Source of the DNA: Chara braunii
Taxonomy: Eukaryota; Streptophyta; Charophyceae; Charales; Characeae
NCBI GenBank assembly: GCA_003427395.1
Contig: BFEA01000046.1
Coordinates: forward strand, 3,628,462-3,676,995
Direction: 5' to 3'
Length of the DNA: 48,534 bases
Below the pieces are notes generated by a model that saw only the letters and a program-made list of their open reading frames with translations, made no database searches and was not told the DNA's origin. This document shows, piece after piece, positions 10,539-22,259 of the stretch. The position numbers and the translations under genes were made by a program. Position 1 is the stretch's first letter; each line of letters starts with the position of its first letter.

Positions 10539-12478
10539 ATGGACCAGAGGCCCGGAGAAGCAGACGAGGCCTATCAGGCCCGCATGCTCGCCTGGAGTAC
10601 CGAGACAAAGAAACGGGCAGATGACGTTGCCGCAGCAGCAAAGAAGAAGGAAGAGGATGCCGAGCAGGCACGTCTGATGGCAATTGAACAACAACGTCAG
10701 CATGACGATGCAGCAGCAAGGGCTGTCGATGAAGAAAGACACCAACGTCGTAAGAAGATATTTACCGGAGAGCAGGCGTTACTTACAATGGCAGCAGAAT
10801 GGCGGACCGAGGCCGAGAATAGCAAGCTGGAGGATAGCGCAAACAAGATAGCGCTCCTTTCGCATCTCACAGACCTCCTAGCAACCTGCATTACACAACA
10901 GGAGGAGATCCACAGTCTCGACAACTCGCTAGCTCACGTCCAAAACCGCCTTCAGCGGTTGGAGCAGCCACCAGCCGCCGCCGCCGATGCAAGCTCTTCC
11001 AATACTTCCGACCGCCTCAATGCATTGGAGATGGACGTCGGCTCACTCAAGGATGGCGTGCAATTACAGCAGACGGCGACGCAACAGTTGCAACAGCGGA
11101 TCTGCACTACCGCCAACATCTCGAGTTCGGAACCGCGCGAGACAGCTCCAAAGTTTGACGGGCAGGATATCTTCTGCGACTCAATGAAGACAAATCCGGT
11201 TCCATGGTTTCGCAAGTTCGAGCTCACGCTGCAGCTCCACGACGTCAAGGAACACAAGCACCACGCATACTTGTACTCTCGCTCAGGGGGCGCGTGCCAG
11301 GCTTGGTTGGACAGCCTGTTGTCCAAGTACGGAGTGGTAGCCAACGACTTGCACACCAAGATCAGCTGGGATGATCTGAAGGCGGCGTGGCACAAGCGGT
11401 TCCAGGTGGAGCCGCCGGAGACCAAAGCCATGGACAAGCTCATGGTCTTCGAGCAAGGCACGCTGCCGAGTACGGACTGGATCGCCGAGTACCAACGCTT
11501 GGCGTCAGTCCCAGACATCCAGATGGGCTTCAAAGCCATCCGCCATTACTTCATCTCAAGGTCATGTCCGCTCCACAACGTCAAGGAACACAAGCACCAC
11601 GCATACTTGGTACTCTCGCTCAGGGGGCGCGTGCCAGGCTTGGTTGGACAACCTGTTGTCCAAGTACGGAGTGGTAGCCAACGACTTGCACACCAAGATC
11701 AGTTGGGATGATCTGAAGGTGGCGTGGCACAAGCGGTTCCAGGTGGAGCCGCCGGAAACCAAAGCCATGGACAAGCTCATGGTCCTCGAGCAAGGCACGC
11801 TGCCGAGTACGGACTGGATCGCCGAGTACCAACGCTTGACATCAGTCCCAGACATCCAGATGGGCTTCAAAACCATCCGCCATTACTTCATCTCAAGGTC
11901 ATGTCCGACATTAAGCAATGCCCTGACGCATGTTGAGGACACCTTGACGACGACGGCGGAATTGTTTGACAAGGCCGCGCAGATCATCATCACGAACAAG
12001 GAGGCCAAGAACCTCCGTTCATCTACGTAAGGGCCGAGCAGGGACCAGCATCGGCCAAGAGTGGTCGTGGTCGCAGCGGCAACGCAGTTTGACCAATCCA
12101 GCGAGGCTGTGTCTGCCAGTGAAGGGGACAGACTCGCAGCCGCCCGGGAAGGTGGCCGCCCCGACAGAGGCCGAGGACGCGGCAAGACGAAGACACACAC
12201 CGCATCTAGCCCCGGGCCCGGTGCAGCAGCTCAGACACGCCTTAGAGTTGGAAGTTCCAAATTCATTGGTCAATCAGCAGGCTCGCCATAGTTTGATCGA
12301 AGAGGAGCCTCAGAGACTACAAGCGAAGCAACTTTTGTTTTGCCCATGGTCCCAATATGGCATCTCCGAGCAAGCATTCAAAGCACGCGAGAGATTCCAT
12401 TATTGCCTTTGGTGCAACAGCGATCTTCATCAGACGCAGGTCTGCCCATTGAAAGGCAAGGGCAAACAGGGAAACTGA
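10539..12478 (+). pseudogene. Gag of gypsy element C, frameshifted
   Basis: Retroelement structural protein. The ATG at 10539 (MDQRPGEADEAYQ) follows the leader and opens a long frame. It has an Ala/Glu/Lys/Arg-rich coiled-coil region, a second coiled coil near 10900-11100 (HSLDNSLAHVQNRLQRLEQ), and a gag capsid core (VPWFRKFELTLQ, SWDDLKAAWHKRFQ). A 336-bp segment is tandemly duplicated inside the core (11235-11570, then 11571-11907). The second copy has one extra G near 11609, so the reading frame changes. A stop at 12028-12030 ends that frame, and a third frame carries the zinc knuckle CLWCNSDLHQTQVC (CX2CX4HX4C, 12404-12445). Unlike pol, gag is therefore not intact. Confidence 0.8.
11235..11907 (+). 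repeat. Tandem duplication within gag (336 + 337 bp)
   Basis: Both copies start CTCCACRACGTCAAGG and end CTCAAGGTCATGTCCG. They differ by a few substitutions and one inserted G in the second copy. High similarity suggests a recent slippage or unequal-exchange event, or an assembly or library artefact like the one at 1783-1820. No adapter is present here. Confidence 0.9.
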
Positions 12479-14826
12479 GCACCACTGAGAGTGACTCAAC
12501 GACACTCTCGACGCCTTCGGAACCGGTTTCTTCGCGAGTAATCGGCCTTCATTCCGAGGCGCACGCGGAAGTCGATAGTCCTCCTCTTCTACTTTCTTTT
12601 GAGGACTATGCTGCCCGGCTCGTTCCTACGCCGGGTACTCAAGCTCAAGGACAAGAAGTGTGTGCGGTTTCTTCTCCGTCCGGCAACGACGACATATCGT
12701 CTTCAAGTGGTTCTTCACGGGATTCGGCACGCGAGTTCAACATAGAGGCATTGGACCCGCTCACGTCCGAGGACTTTGCATGGCTTCCTCTCCCGACCAC
12801 AGGCCGCATGCCGGGACCGCAATGCGCAGCACTTAGCGCTCATCTCCACACTTACTTATCCTTCTATGCACCACCAACTTCGCCGACGGATGACAAAGTC
12901 GCGGTGGGGGACATCCTGGCGTATACTACCAAAGTGGCCCGCGAGTTTCGCACGCATCGGTACGATGACAACAACGCACCGCTCATGTATGTCCGCATTC
13001 AAGTTGGGCAAGCGTCCTGCAGCGCTTCGCTGGATAGCGGCGCGTCTCGCAACTTCATGAGCCAATCCTTTATGCAAAGGGCTGGCGTTGGCGCACAATT
13101 TTGGAGGAAGGCAAACCCGACGGCGATCAAGTTGGCGGATGGAAAGACGCAACAACTTCTCGACCGTTACATCGAGGCCGTACCGGTCTACTTCGCACCT
13201 CATGCATGCGAACCGGTGACATTCGATATTCTCGACACGGACTTTGACATCATTCTAGGAATGCCTTGGCTTGCAAGTGCGGATCACGCGGTCAACTTCC
13301 ATCGGCGGACTCTTAGCTTTCGCGACCCCTTCGGCGCGGAAGTGGCGTGTACTATTCCTCTACCGCACCCTTCGATCCTGTGCCAAGTGGTGACGGCCAA
13401 ATCATTCCGGGCGACTTGCGCTTACCAGCAGCCCGAGGAGATTGGCCTATGTTTCCTACAGACCGTCGCGGTAGCTGACTCTTCACCCACGGACTTGTCT
13501 TCGGACCCCCGTGTGGTGCGGTTGCTGGACGAGTTCGCCGACATCTTCGAGCCACCTACCGGTGTGGTGCCTGATCGGCCAATCTCTCACGAGATGATCC
13601 TTGAGGCCGGTGTCGTGCCGCCGAAAGGTTGCATCTATCGGATGAGCGAGGAGGAACTCGAGGTCCTCCGAGCACAACTCGACGATTTGTTGGCCAAGGG
13701 CTGGATCCGCCCTAGCAGCTCCCCATATGGAGCACCAGTTCTCTTCGTCAGGAAGAGGAACAAGGATTTACGACTGTGTATCGACTACCGCAAGCTCAAT
13801 GCGCAAACCGTCAAGAATGCGGAGCCTCTTCCTCGCATCGACGATCTTCTGGAGCGATTGGGCGGCGCAAAGTACTTTTCTAAGTTGGATTTGAAATCGA
13901 GATATCATCAAATCTCGATCCGGCCGAATGATCGCTACAAGACCGCGTTCAAGACGCGGTACGGGCATTTTGAGTGGGTGGTCATGCCTTTTGGCCTCAC
14001 CAACGCCCCGACGACCTTTCAAGCGGCAATGACCAATGAGTTCCGTGCAATGCTGGACCGGTTCGTGCTGGTCTACTTAGACGATATTCTCGTCTATAGC
14101 CGGACATTGGAGGATCATCTTGGACATCTTCGACGAGTGTTGGAGACGCTCCGCCGCGCCAAGTACAAGGCCAACCATGACAAGTGTGAATTTGTCTGGC
14201 AAGAGCTAGAATACTTAGGCCATTTTGTCACACCGGAGGGCATCTTTCCGCTATCGGACAAGATTCAGGCCATCCAAGAGTGGGCGGAGCCTCGGAACGT
14301 CACTGATGTCCGCTCGTTCCTCGGTCTTGCCGACTACTATCAGCGCTTTATCAAAGGCTACTCGAAGATCGCGGCCCACTTGAACAAGCTTCAATGCGAG
14401 GATCGGTCGTTTGACTTCGGAGAGGAGGCGCGGGGATCATTCTTCGCTCTCAAAGCCGCGCTATTGTTTGTGGAGGTCTTGCGGATATACGACCCGCTCT
14501 TGCCTACGCACGTCACTACGGATGCGTCAGGCTATGGCATTGGTGCAGTCCTCGAGCAACATGATGGTGTGGACTGGCACCCGATCAAGTACTTTAGCAA
14601 GAAAGTGCCCATCGTGCATTCCATTGACGATGCACGCAAGAAGGAGCTCCTCGCCTTCGTCCACGAGCGGTGGCGGCACTTCCTCCTTGGTCAAAGCCAA
14701 TTTCGCTGGGTAACGGACAACAATCCGTTGGTCTTCTACAAGACCCAAGACAACGTCAACAACACCATTGCTCGATGGATGGCTTTCATCGACCAGTTCG
14801 ACTTCTTTCCCGATCACATTCCCGGG
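12340..14826 (+). CDS. Pol of gypsy element C (protease, RT, RNase H), 3' truncated
   Basis: A long open frame with no internal stop. Numbering from the first ATG (12340), protease has LDSGAS with catalytic Asp at about residue 232 and FDIILGMPWL about 80 residues later. RT runs from about residue 400: PPKGCIYRM, LCIDYRKLNA, MPFGLTNAPTTFQ and catalytic YLDD at about 579 (14074-14085). RNase H has TTDASGYGIGA, with Asp at about 728, and DNNPLVF. Recognisable sequence ends at FPDHIPG (to 14826), exactly where gypsy proteins continue towards integrase. Integrase, PPT and 3' LTR are absent. Codons after 14826 are antisense to the trihelix gene. The true start is uncertain because gag ends in another frame; a ribosomal frameshift or decay are both possible. 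Confidence 0.92.
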
Positions 14827-16698
14827 ATTCGCTATTTCCAACAATGTGTGGCACATGAGTTTGCTGACTTCGTCTGACGCGGCATAGTGCTTCCTTTGCA
14901 CTTCCACCTTCGCTTCCAACGCCTCGCACTGCCGGACCTGGATAGAGCATTGCCGCTTGCTTGCACTCTCCATCGTCGACGTCATTAGCTCCCCGTGTTT
15001 CTCCATGCATTCCGTCAGCGCCTCGAAAGTCTGCTGCCTCGTGCGCTTCCTTTTCCCAGAACCGTCGGGGGTGCCCGTCGTCTGCGAAAAGCCTCGCGTC
15101 GACCCCTCCTCATCGTGTTCTCGCGCTGCACCTCCTTCCCCGTCCGCCACCGATTCAGGATCCACGTAAGACGTCGAAGGCGGGCGCACGCCGCCAGACG
15201 CACCGATGTCTTCCACGTTCTTCGGGTGGATGGTGTGGTTCATCCCAGTCGACCCCTCTGTCTCGTCATAAACTGCGCGATCCATCGTGAAATTGAAGCC
15301 CTTGCTTGCCCTCTCCTTCAACGTCAACTTGAAAAAGTCGGCACCCCGTGACGGTGATTGAAAGTGATGGACTTTCTTGAACTGCTGCATTAGATTGTCC
15401 CACTTCTTCCCGCATTTCTCCGCATTCCTGTCCACGCCGACGTTCTTCAACCTTTGGGCGACGTCTTGCCATTTCCATTCCCGCGGTTTCATCCGTGCGT
15501 ATGCGTGGCCCATCCCCTGCATATGCGCATCTTGGTCACGTTTAGCCCTTATGAGGGCTATAATGTGTTCCACGGACCAGAAGTTGCGCTTCTCCTCCGC
15601 ATCACCGTCGCCTTCGCCACCGCTCCCCTTTCCCTGCCCTTTCTTCGCCCGCAGACGAGCATTGCGGCCGGAAGGCTTGGACTTCCCACCCTTACCAGCC
15701 ATGTCGCTCTGCAACGATGGCGACGCGTGACCAACCCCCCCTTCCCCACACTCTACGTCGTTGTCGTCGTCGTCGTCTGCGTCCGCCGGTGGATCGTCCG
15801 TCTCGTTCTCGTTCTCCCGGTCTCCCACGTGAAGACGCTCCACCCCCCGTGTGATGTATTCCTCTCGCCGCAGCAGGTGATCCCGCCGCAGGTCCCTGCA
15901 CACCTCCCTCCCGTCGCGACCATTACCAACATCCAAAAAGTCGGTCCCGCCGTCGACTCCGACGCCACGGCCTCGTGCCACTTCCGACGCCGCGGACAGG
16001 GGAGATGGCAACTGCATCCACTCCGGCCGACCCTTGGCGCCCTTGGACAGAGAGCCCACCCGTGGTTGGGGCGTCGACGAGTTCCGGTTCGTTCCCGCCG
16101 TCTCACTCGCCAACGCCCTCGTCCTCGCTGATCGATCAACAACTGTCAATTGCCCGCCTTCGTCGCCGGGGTGGGGTCGCACGAGCACTGTGCGCGATGG
16201 AGTTGTAGACCGCCCGGTGGACAAACCAAACGACAAGTTGACGCGGCCATCTCCTTCGTCTTCGCCAAGGCCAGGCCGAAGGAGTTCAGTGAATGATTGC
16301 TCGTACACGCCGGCACCCGTCCCGCACAACTCCGTGGCTGTCCACTCCTGCGTTGATCCGCTGCCCAACGACACGGTTTGTGGCCGTCTCTCCACCACCT
16401 CCTCCTCGTCCGATGAGCCGGGGAGTGGTTGCAAGTGCGGTGGCAATGCATCATACCCAACCCGCTGGGAGGCCCTGCCAACGGTCGACAGGCTCCCCCC
16501 ACACCGCCTCCCTCCGACCTGCTCCCCACCGGACCGGGGGATCGCCTGCCGTGCCTCCATCCTGGCGTCCTTCATCGAAGACCTTTTGCGTCGACGCGGC
16601 GGCACGTTCCCAAGGATGCAAACGCGGAAGAGAACCACGAGGAGCAGCAATAGGACAACGAGGATCAGCAGCGGCAGCCTGCGGAACACGTCAGCCAT
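14827..16698 (-). CDS. Trihelix-type (Myb/SANT-like) DNA-binding protein, 3' truncated
   Basis: The minus-strand frame carries a trihelix-like DNA-binding domain at about 15370-15580: FWSVEHIIALIRAKR, then REWKWQDVAQRL, then CGKKWDNLMQQFKKV, with the spaced tryptophans of the family. Before it lie an acidic run (DADDDDDNDVE) and a basic nuclear-signal-like KKGQGKGSGG region. After it come KRKRTRQQTFEAL and a helical C-terminal region (HGELMTSTMESASKRQ, SDEVSKLMCHTLLE). Such proteins act in the nucleus, either as host regulators or as partners of PIF/Harbinger-type transposons. The start is uncertain: ATG at 16698 gives a hydrophobic run of about 20 residues after MADVFRR, which is odd for a nuclear protein; ATGs at 16575 or 16560 avoid it. 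The protein-like sequence stops at the junction with element C, so the C-terminus is probably lost. Confidence 0.65.
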
Positions 16699-18214
16699 GA
16701 AACAGTCGATGACGACGGCAGCAAACGGAAGACAACGCGGGCGCCAACATAACAGCGGAGCGCAGTGCTGCAAACGGTCGTCCTGAGGACGTCTTCGGTC
16801 TCCCACGCTCAGTGCGTAATTGGGAGCTGGAGTGCGGCCTGAAATATTCGTATCTGCCGACCGTTGGGACATTCCCGCAGATTGCCAAACGCGACGACGC
16901 AAGACGGCACCTTCTGGACGTGGGGGATGCCGGTTGCCCGCAAACGGTAACTGTTGCAGTGAAGCCAAACGTTGGCGACCCGACATGTCCGTCGAGTCGC
17001 AGGCAGGACCATCGATGGACCAGACGAAATTGAAAAATGTCGTCGAAGGAGCTGGAGTCGACGCCCCGATTCTTCCGAAAGCTCGACCTCCGAGGGACCA
17101 TGGGAGGTCCCTTGGAGAAATCGCCAAAATGGCTGTGTGGCCCCGAGGAATCCCCGAGGAATCCCCGAGGAAATGTTTTCACATTTTCTTTTCCGTGTCT
17201 TCCCCGAGGATGAGTGGAACGGGCATTTCCTTGGGGAATTGCGGGCCCCGAGGAGTGTCGAACGAGGCCCACAGCCCACGACAGGTAAGTACACGAAGTC
17301 AATCACCAACAGGTAAGTACACGAAGTCAATCACCAACAAATCCAAACAAACAAGTGTTAGCTGCTCTTCTTCGCTGCCTTCTTGCAGATAGTTGTGTGA
17401 CCAGACACATGCCCTGGTGCATGGCACTACAGCTTACTCTAGTGTTGTACCGCCCGCCAAGTCACACACGTGCAAGGTTTTGTCCACACCAGTCTCTCTT
17501 TCCTCTTTGCAGTTCGCCACGTCAGTTACACCATGTACTCCATATCAGCAAGACCACCGTGACACATCAGCAAGACTTATGCTACATCAGCATCATTCAA
17601 AGGCCACATCAGTGGAGTACTACTTGGAGCACATGAGCAGTGGAATACCGCTCAGAACCATATCTGCTCAGTGGAATGCCGCTTGGAAAATGCCGCATCA
17701 ACCTCGGTTAGTCGCTGCCACCTCAGGAAGGTGTCGAGCCACTGGAGGTACCTCCAAGCACTATGGAAAATGTCACGTCATCCTATGTACCTCGCTGTAT
17801 CTTCAGGAAGGTGCCACGTCAACACCTACATGCGCTGCCACCTCAGTGAGCAGCGTGCCATGTGAACAAGAAACACCTCTAGAGGAGGGAAGCCCAATAG
17901 CGCTATCAAGCCTAACACATCGGCAGGCCACTCCGAACTTCAGCACCGAAGGAATCTCCATGTCAGCAGGTAAGTTCCTTATCTCCTCCCCCTTCCACGT
18001 CAGCACTATCCTTCCAGTCCCGTTTCCAATGCCACGTCAACGCTTCTCTCGCCAACGGGCACCGACTAAACCAGCCAACCGGTGAGTTATCGAGCAGCGA
18101 TAGGATTAGACAATGCCACTCTTCTCCTCCACGGTCGACACCTCAGATCCTCGTCATCATCATCATAGTCGTGCGCAATATCTCAACCAGCAAATAGCGA
18201 GGAAGGAAGATATC
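16699..18214. other. Non-coding stretch rich in CCACRTCAGCA words
   Basis: No gene is supported. 16800-17250 continues the trihelix frame upstream but has no recognisable domain and includes repeats of CCCCGAGGA. A perfect 28-bp tandem duplication at 17282-17337 includes CAGGTAAGT. From 17500 to 18060, dispersed CCACGTCA/CCACATCAG words resemble those in the leader of element C. Given the PBS at 18215, part of this may be leader of a minus-strand LTR element. Confidence 0.45.
17282..17337. repeat. 28-bp perfect tandem duplication
   Basis: Two identical units starting CAGGTAAGTACACGAAGTC. Each contains a consensus 5' splice site (CAG/GTAAGT). Confidence 0.9.
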
Positions 18215-18226
18215 GCTCCGATACCA
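18215..18226 (-). other. Primer-binding site, minus orientation (element D)
   Basis: The minus strand reads TGGTATCGGAGC, identical to the PBS of element C, and begins three bases from an LTR-like end at 18230. An LTR element read leftward is implied, but no gag or pol follows in that direction, so only LTR and leader remain. Confidence 0.6.
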
Positions 18227-18229
18227 AAT

Positions 18230-19312
18230 TGCAATGAACACAGTAAGATGAGAAACTCGTGAATGTCGAAATGCAAGTCGGACACAGCGCAGCATCAATA
18301 TCTCCAAAAATTCATTATGAAAACATGTCCATCATACATGTAGTCTCCCAATATCTCAAACTCAGAGAAGAGAACGAGGAGAGAAGGAGAAGAGACTGAG
18401 ACGAGGAGGAGAGTTTCCACAAGAATCAATGAGGCAGAAATCCCTCCTCAAGCCCACTTCCTCATCGGGCGTCTCCTTCACTCACCACATCAGCAATACA
18501 GTTCTCCCCTGACGATCTCTGACATATACAACGAACAGGTCACAGCAGGGCGCCCATCCTCCGTCCATGTCGGCAGCAATCACGGAGGATGGCGCAGATC
18601 TTCCTCTTGGAGACGGGCAGCAAAGCACACGCAACGTCACAGGTAAGTCCAGGTAAGCTTCTCCTCCTCGCTCAAACCAATCTCACAGTCCAGATCCACC
18701 TCCTCACCCACACTCCTGTCAATGTCAAAATCAATGTGGCTATGGCCACGTCAGCATAATCACCCACACGGCTGGCGCCCACACCCAATATCTGGCACCA
18801 GAAAAAGCTCTGGCAGCCTTGCGTCGTGGCACCAGCATCCCGCCAGCGACAGACAGACTGCACAAGACTGAATGATCTCCAAGCAGGGGATGGGCCAACT
18901 TATACTGTTGACTCACGTTGACCAGCCTTTGGTCTCCTGGGGTCAACAGCCCAGATCAATCGAAAGCCAATGGCCTGGATGCTGTACAGTTGCAGATTTG
19001 CCATGTCCCACTCGGACCGGATTCTTCTGGATACCTGCAGACAACCAATAATGCGCATCTGATCTACGGTCGTGGTTGCCAGCGGGTTGACTTTGACCTC
19101 TGGGCCTGGATTCCCGTGCTGGGGTTGACCGTTGACTTCTCAAAGTCAACTGTTCCTCGTAGGGCCTCTGAATGCTGGTTTTGGCCCTCCCCGAGGCCTT
19201 TGCCCAGGCACTTCTCAGACATAGGGCATGACTTTTGACCCCTGTCGGGCCTTCAACCAAAAGTGGCGAACCAGGGACCACAGCTTATGCAGATTTGAGC
19301 CGAGTTATTGCA
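18230..19312 (-). mobile_element. Candidate 5' LTR of a minus-strand element (element D)
   Basis: The plus-strand ends are TGCAAT (18230-18235) and ATTGCA (19307-19312), a perfect 6-bp inverted pair, enclosing 1083 bp next to the minus-strand PBS. It lacks obvious similarity to the other two LTR families in the window. The inner end is supported by the PBS; the outer end rests only on the inverted pair. Confidence 0.5.
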
Positions 19313-19622
19313 AAAGATTCTGTTTTCTATAAAACAAAAAAACAGGAGCAAGGAAGACAATGTGTGTATGGTGTGTGCGCGCAGTGTGAAAGTCTATAGA
19401 ATGTATGTGCGCATGCCTGCTCTCCCCCATATTGTGTGTGACCATTACTGCACCGCTTGGTGTGCAGGATTTGGGGAAGAGAGAGGGTGAGAGAGAGACA
19501 AAGACAAAAGAGAAAGATGCCCCATGTGCAGCATATCATATACACCTTGATATCACTTCCTGCCGCTTTCCGACTGCTGCAATCCAGCACCCGTGCACAG
19601 TGCTCACTTTCAGTTCAAGTCA

Positions 19623-19657
<35 letters not shown>

Positions 19658-20195
19658 GACATACTGGTATACCAAGGTGAAGTTCGCAATGCCCCTGTGG
19701 AAGCAAAGTGCCACATCTGCGAGGAATGTTCTTTGAAGGTCACATGCAGGATTCTCAGAGACTTTAGGAGTATCCCAGACGTTTTCGCCCATGCTCCTGT
19801 AAGAATGATTCTGTAAAATTAATACATTCTCCTGAAGGTCGGATCGACCAAAAGCAAGCTGTTTTCCTTTCCCAAAGGCAGTTCTTAACTTCTTATCAAT
19901 AACCATGAGTCACACTGAACATACTACAATTTCTGCAAACTCCTTTTCGTTCTGGGCATGAAACACTTGAGGGGTAGAGGCTGGGAGGATGTCATAAGTA
20001 TCAGGGTTTAATCTCTCATATGTCTGCACGTTGATTAGGTAGCAAGGCCAGAAGTCCAGCAGGCCCTGAAATGTCTGGACGCAGATTCAGACGCCGTGCC
20101 CGGACGCAGATTCTCACCAGGTGTGCACATCATTTGAAGATGCCCCAAGAAGCGCTGGAAAAAGTCTGTTGTGTAAAGTTGGAATGAAAACAACT
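19313..20195. other. No gene seen; one CT microsatellite
   Basis: Contains a (CT)15 tract at about 19625-19654. A minus-strand open stretch near 19660-19906 has ordinary-looking composition but no recognisable domain, so it is not called. Confidence 0.4.
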
Positions 20196-20260
20196 GTCCT
20201 TCAGGACATCCGTTAAAAGTGGAACGACACACAGGATTAGCATGGCCCCTGCGCAAGGGG
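20196..20260 (+). pseudogene. U6 snRNA pseudogene, 3' truncated
   Basis: Follows the U6 spliceosomal RNA order: GTCCTTCAGGACATCCG, then TTAAAAGTGGAACGA, then ATTAGCATGGCCCCTGCGC and AAGG, after which it turns into an A-rich run instead of the U6 3' domain. It also lacks a few bases before ATTAGC compared with plant U6. No TATA box is visible about 30 bp upstream, so it is very likely a retroposed fragment. Confidence 0.85.
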
Positions 20261-22259
20261 AAAAAAAGAAAAAAACGAATAGAAACAGCTTGTCGCTGAG
20301 GATCATTGGAAAATTTCTTCCAAAAAAAAATGAGAAATAAGGAAAACAAACATCAACTTCCCCGCAGTTCATCGGTTTAACCCCCCCCCTCTTTCCCCTT
20401 TAACATCCCTCACAGCATCATTAGATGCCCACACAATGACACCCTTATCTGTGCTCTATTTGACATATGCAGGATAACTATTGTCAAGACTGAAAAGATG
20501 TCTCGATTCCCAGATTTGTCCAATAGCTGTCCGGCTCGTACAACCCAGGTTCCCTGGACAGCATGTGCTACATTGGCGGGGGAGTTATGAGGGGAGGGGG
20601 GTATCCGTAAGATTGTTGTGCCCAACATGATTTGATTTTATGACCTGATTGGCATCAGTTCTACATATAGACAACTCAGTCACAATGTAGGTACAGTTCC
20701 CGGCTTGTCTTCAAAAATCACGAAATAGTTAAACTTTAAAATACAGAAAAGGGACCACAGTCCTGCTCAACTACAAGAAGCCACTGCTTTTCATGTTGAT
20801 AATGAGACATCAACACAAAGACAGCAGTGTAGGCAGAGCAAAGAGAGAGCACACATCATCCCCCTCCACTTCAACCCTGAATACCAGCCACAGGGCTCCA
20901 GATGTGCTCACGTAATGCCATCTTGCATTCCCAAACGGCAGTTCCTAATAAGAAAAGAGAGACCAAAGAGGACAGTACGAAATATTGAGAGGAAAGCGAA
21001 AGCCCGGAACAGACTCCACATCCTCCTCCGCAGCCCATCGGTAAGTACTGCAGCCAGCAACAGGCTCCTGAGGAATTCATAAGGGCAAGCTGGTGTTCTG
21101 CATCACTTGTACTGCACTGCATTCCAAAATGACATGTCGTGCAGTTTCATCCAGATGGGACAGAATGCACTCCATAATCACTGGACTCGTTTCTTTTCAC
21201 ATTTACAGGGAGCTTTCACTTCACATTCCACCATGGGGAGAAGCAGCATGTGATATGCTTTTTCCCTACTTCCATCAAGCAGTCGACACATCTAACTGCG
21301 ACGCCCCTCCACAATCAGAGGATAGACCGCTGAACCAAACTGCAGTCAACGGTTTCCCAAATGTCCCACCACGCAGCCTGTAGACGTACTAGACGAGCCT
21401 TCTGTAAAGGGAAAACTAACACTGCACTGATTGCAGAGCATATCATAGATGGCTTGCTTCCTTCAACGCTACAAGCTGGCATCACACGCCTCATTGCACA
21501 CATCCAGCACACCAATTGATTCTGCGTGTGTGGTGTTTAGTTGCATTTCTTCCCCGTTGTGAACGCATCCCTGAGATTCGAGCAGGCAGCCAATGCACGC
21601 CTACCTGACTTGCTTGTGCAGTGCACTTTCACAGAATTCAGCTGTACTTTGTCTGTCACAGATAGGGTATACTCGGTGTTGACTTCTGAGCGATCAAACG
21701 AGGTGTTAATGCCACCGTTCAGCATTGCTCACCTGAATAGACAAGTTTGAGTGAAATTCAGTGATTCTTATGAACAATCTGACATTGTATACACGAGGAA
21801 AGAAACAGGCACCGACTTTTGAGAATTGCCACCACACACTCGTACACCCACCACGCATTGAGAGGGGTTTTCCTAAAATGCATACCAAACATCTCTATCA
21901 CTACCAGTTTGCTGACCGCTGTACACCAAAAGCATGCTCCGGATGCCACCAGTGACAACTGGTGACACCACCCAGCTCACTTAGCTGTAGCCAGTGAGTT
22001 GCTCTGCTTGATATGAATTACGCAACTAAAGAGGGCTACAAGCAACAGCAATCACAAAGAAATGCTCCTCCTAACTGGTTTCCAATCCAGATAAGAATAT
22101 ACTTGGTGCAACTGTTGTTCCTCTGTTCTCAGCTGCCAGTAAAATTGCAGACAGAGATAGATATCCCTCAATTGAATTCACAACCGAGGGCTGCCTTCGT
22201 TTTCAGAAATTTTGGTACATTTTACCATACATACAGAATATGCCGGAAGAGGATGTGGC
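20261..22259. other. No gene seen; region downstream of the WNK gene
   Basis: About 2 kb with no recognisable domain or repeat. The WNK 3' untranslated region on the minus strand must start at 22259 and run leftward; its end cannot be placed. Confidence 0.4.

Noticed and set aside
12856-16200. Several plus- and minus-strand frames of 60-250 codons overlapping pol and the trihelix gene
   Set aside because: They are shadows in GC-rich coding sequence; no motif was seen in them.
14527-17127. Single 866-codon minus-strand frame taken as one protein
   Set aside because: Its last 100 codons are antisense to well conserved gypsy RNase H, so only the part upstream of 14826 is treated as trihelix coding.
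17282-17337. CRISPR-like or other spaced repeat arrays
   Set aside because: All short repeats found are directly abutting tandem copies or dispersed words, without regular unique spacers.
19660-19906. Minus-strand exon-like frame
   Set aside because: The composition is plausible but there is no domain, no clear exon borders and the frame runs into a CT microsatellite.
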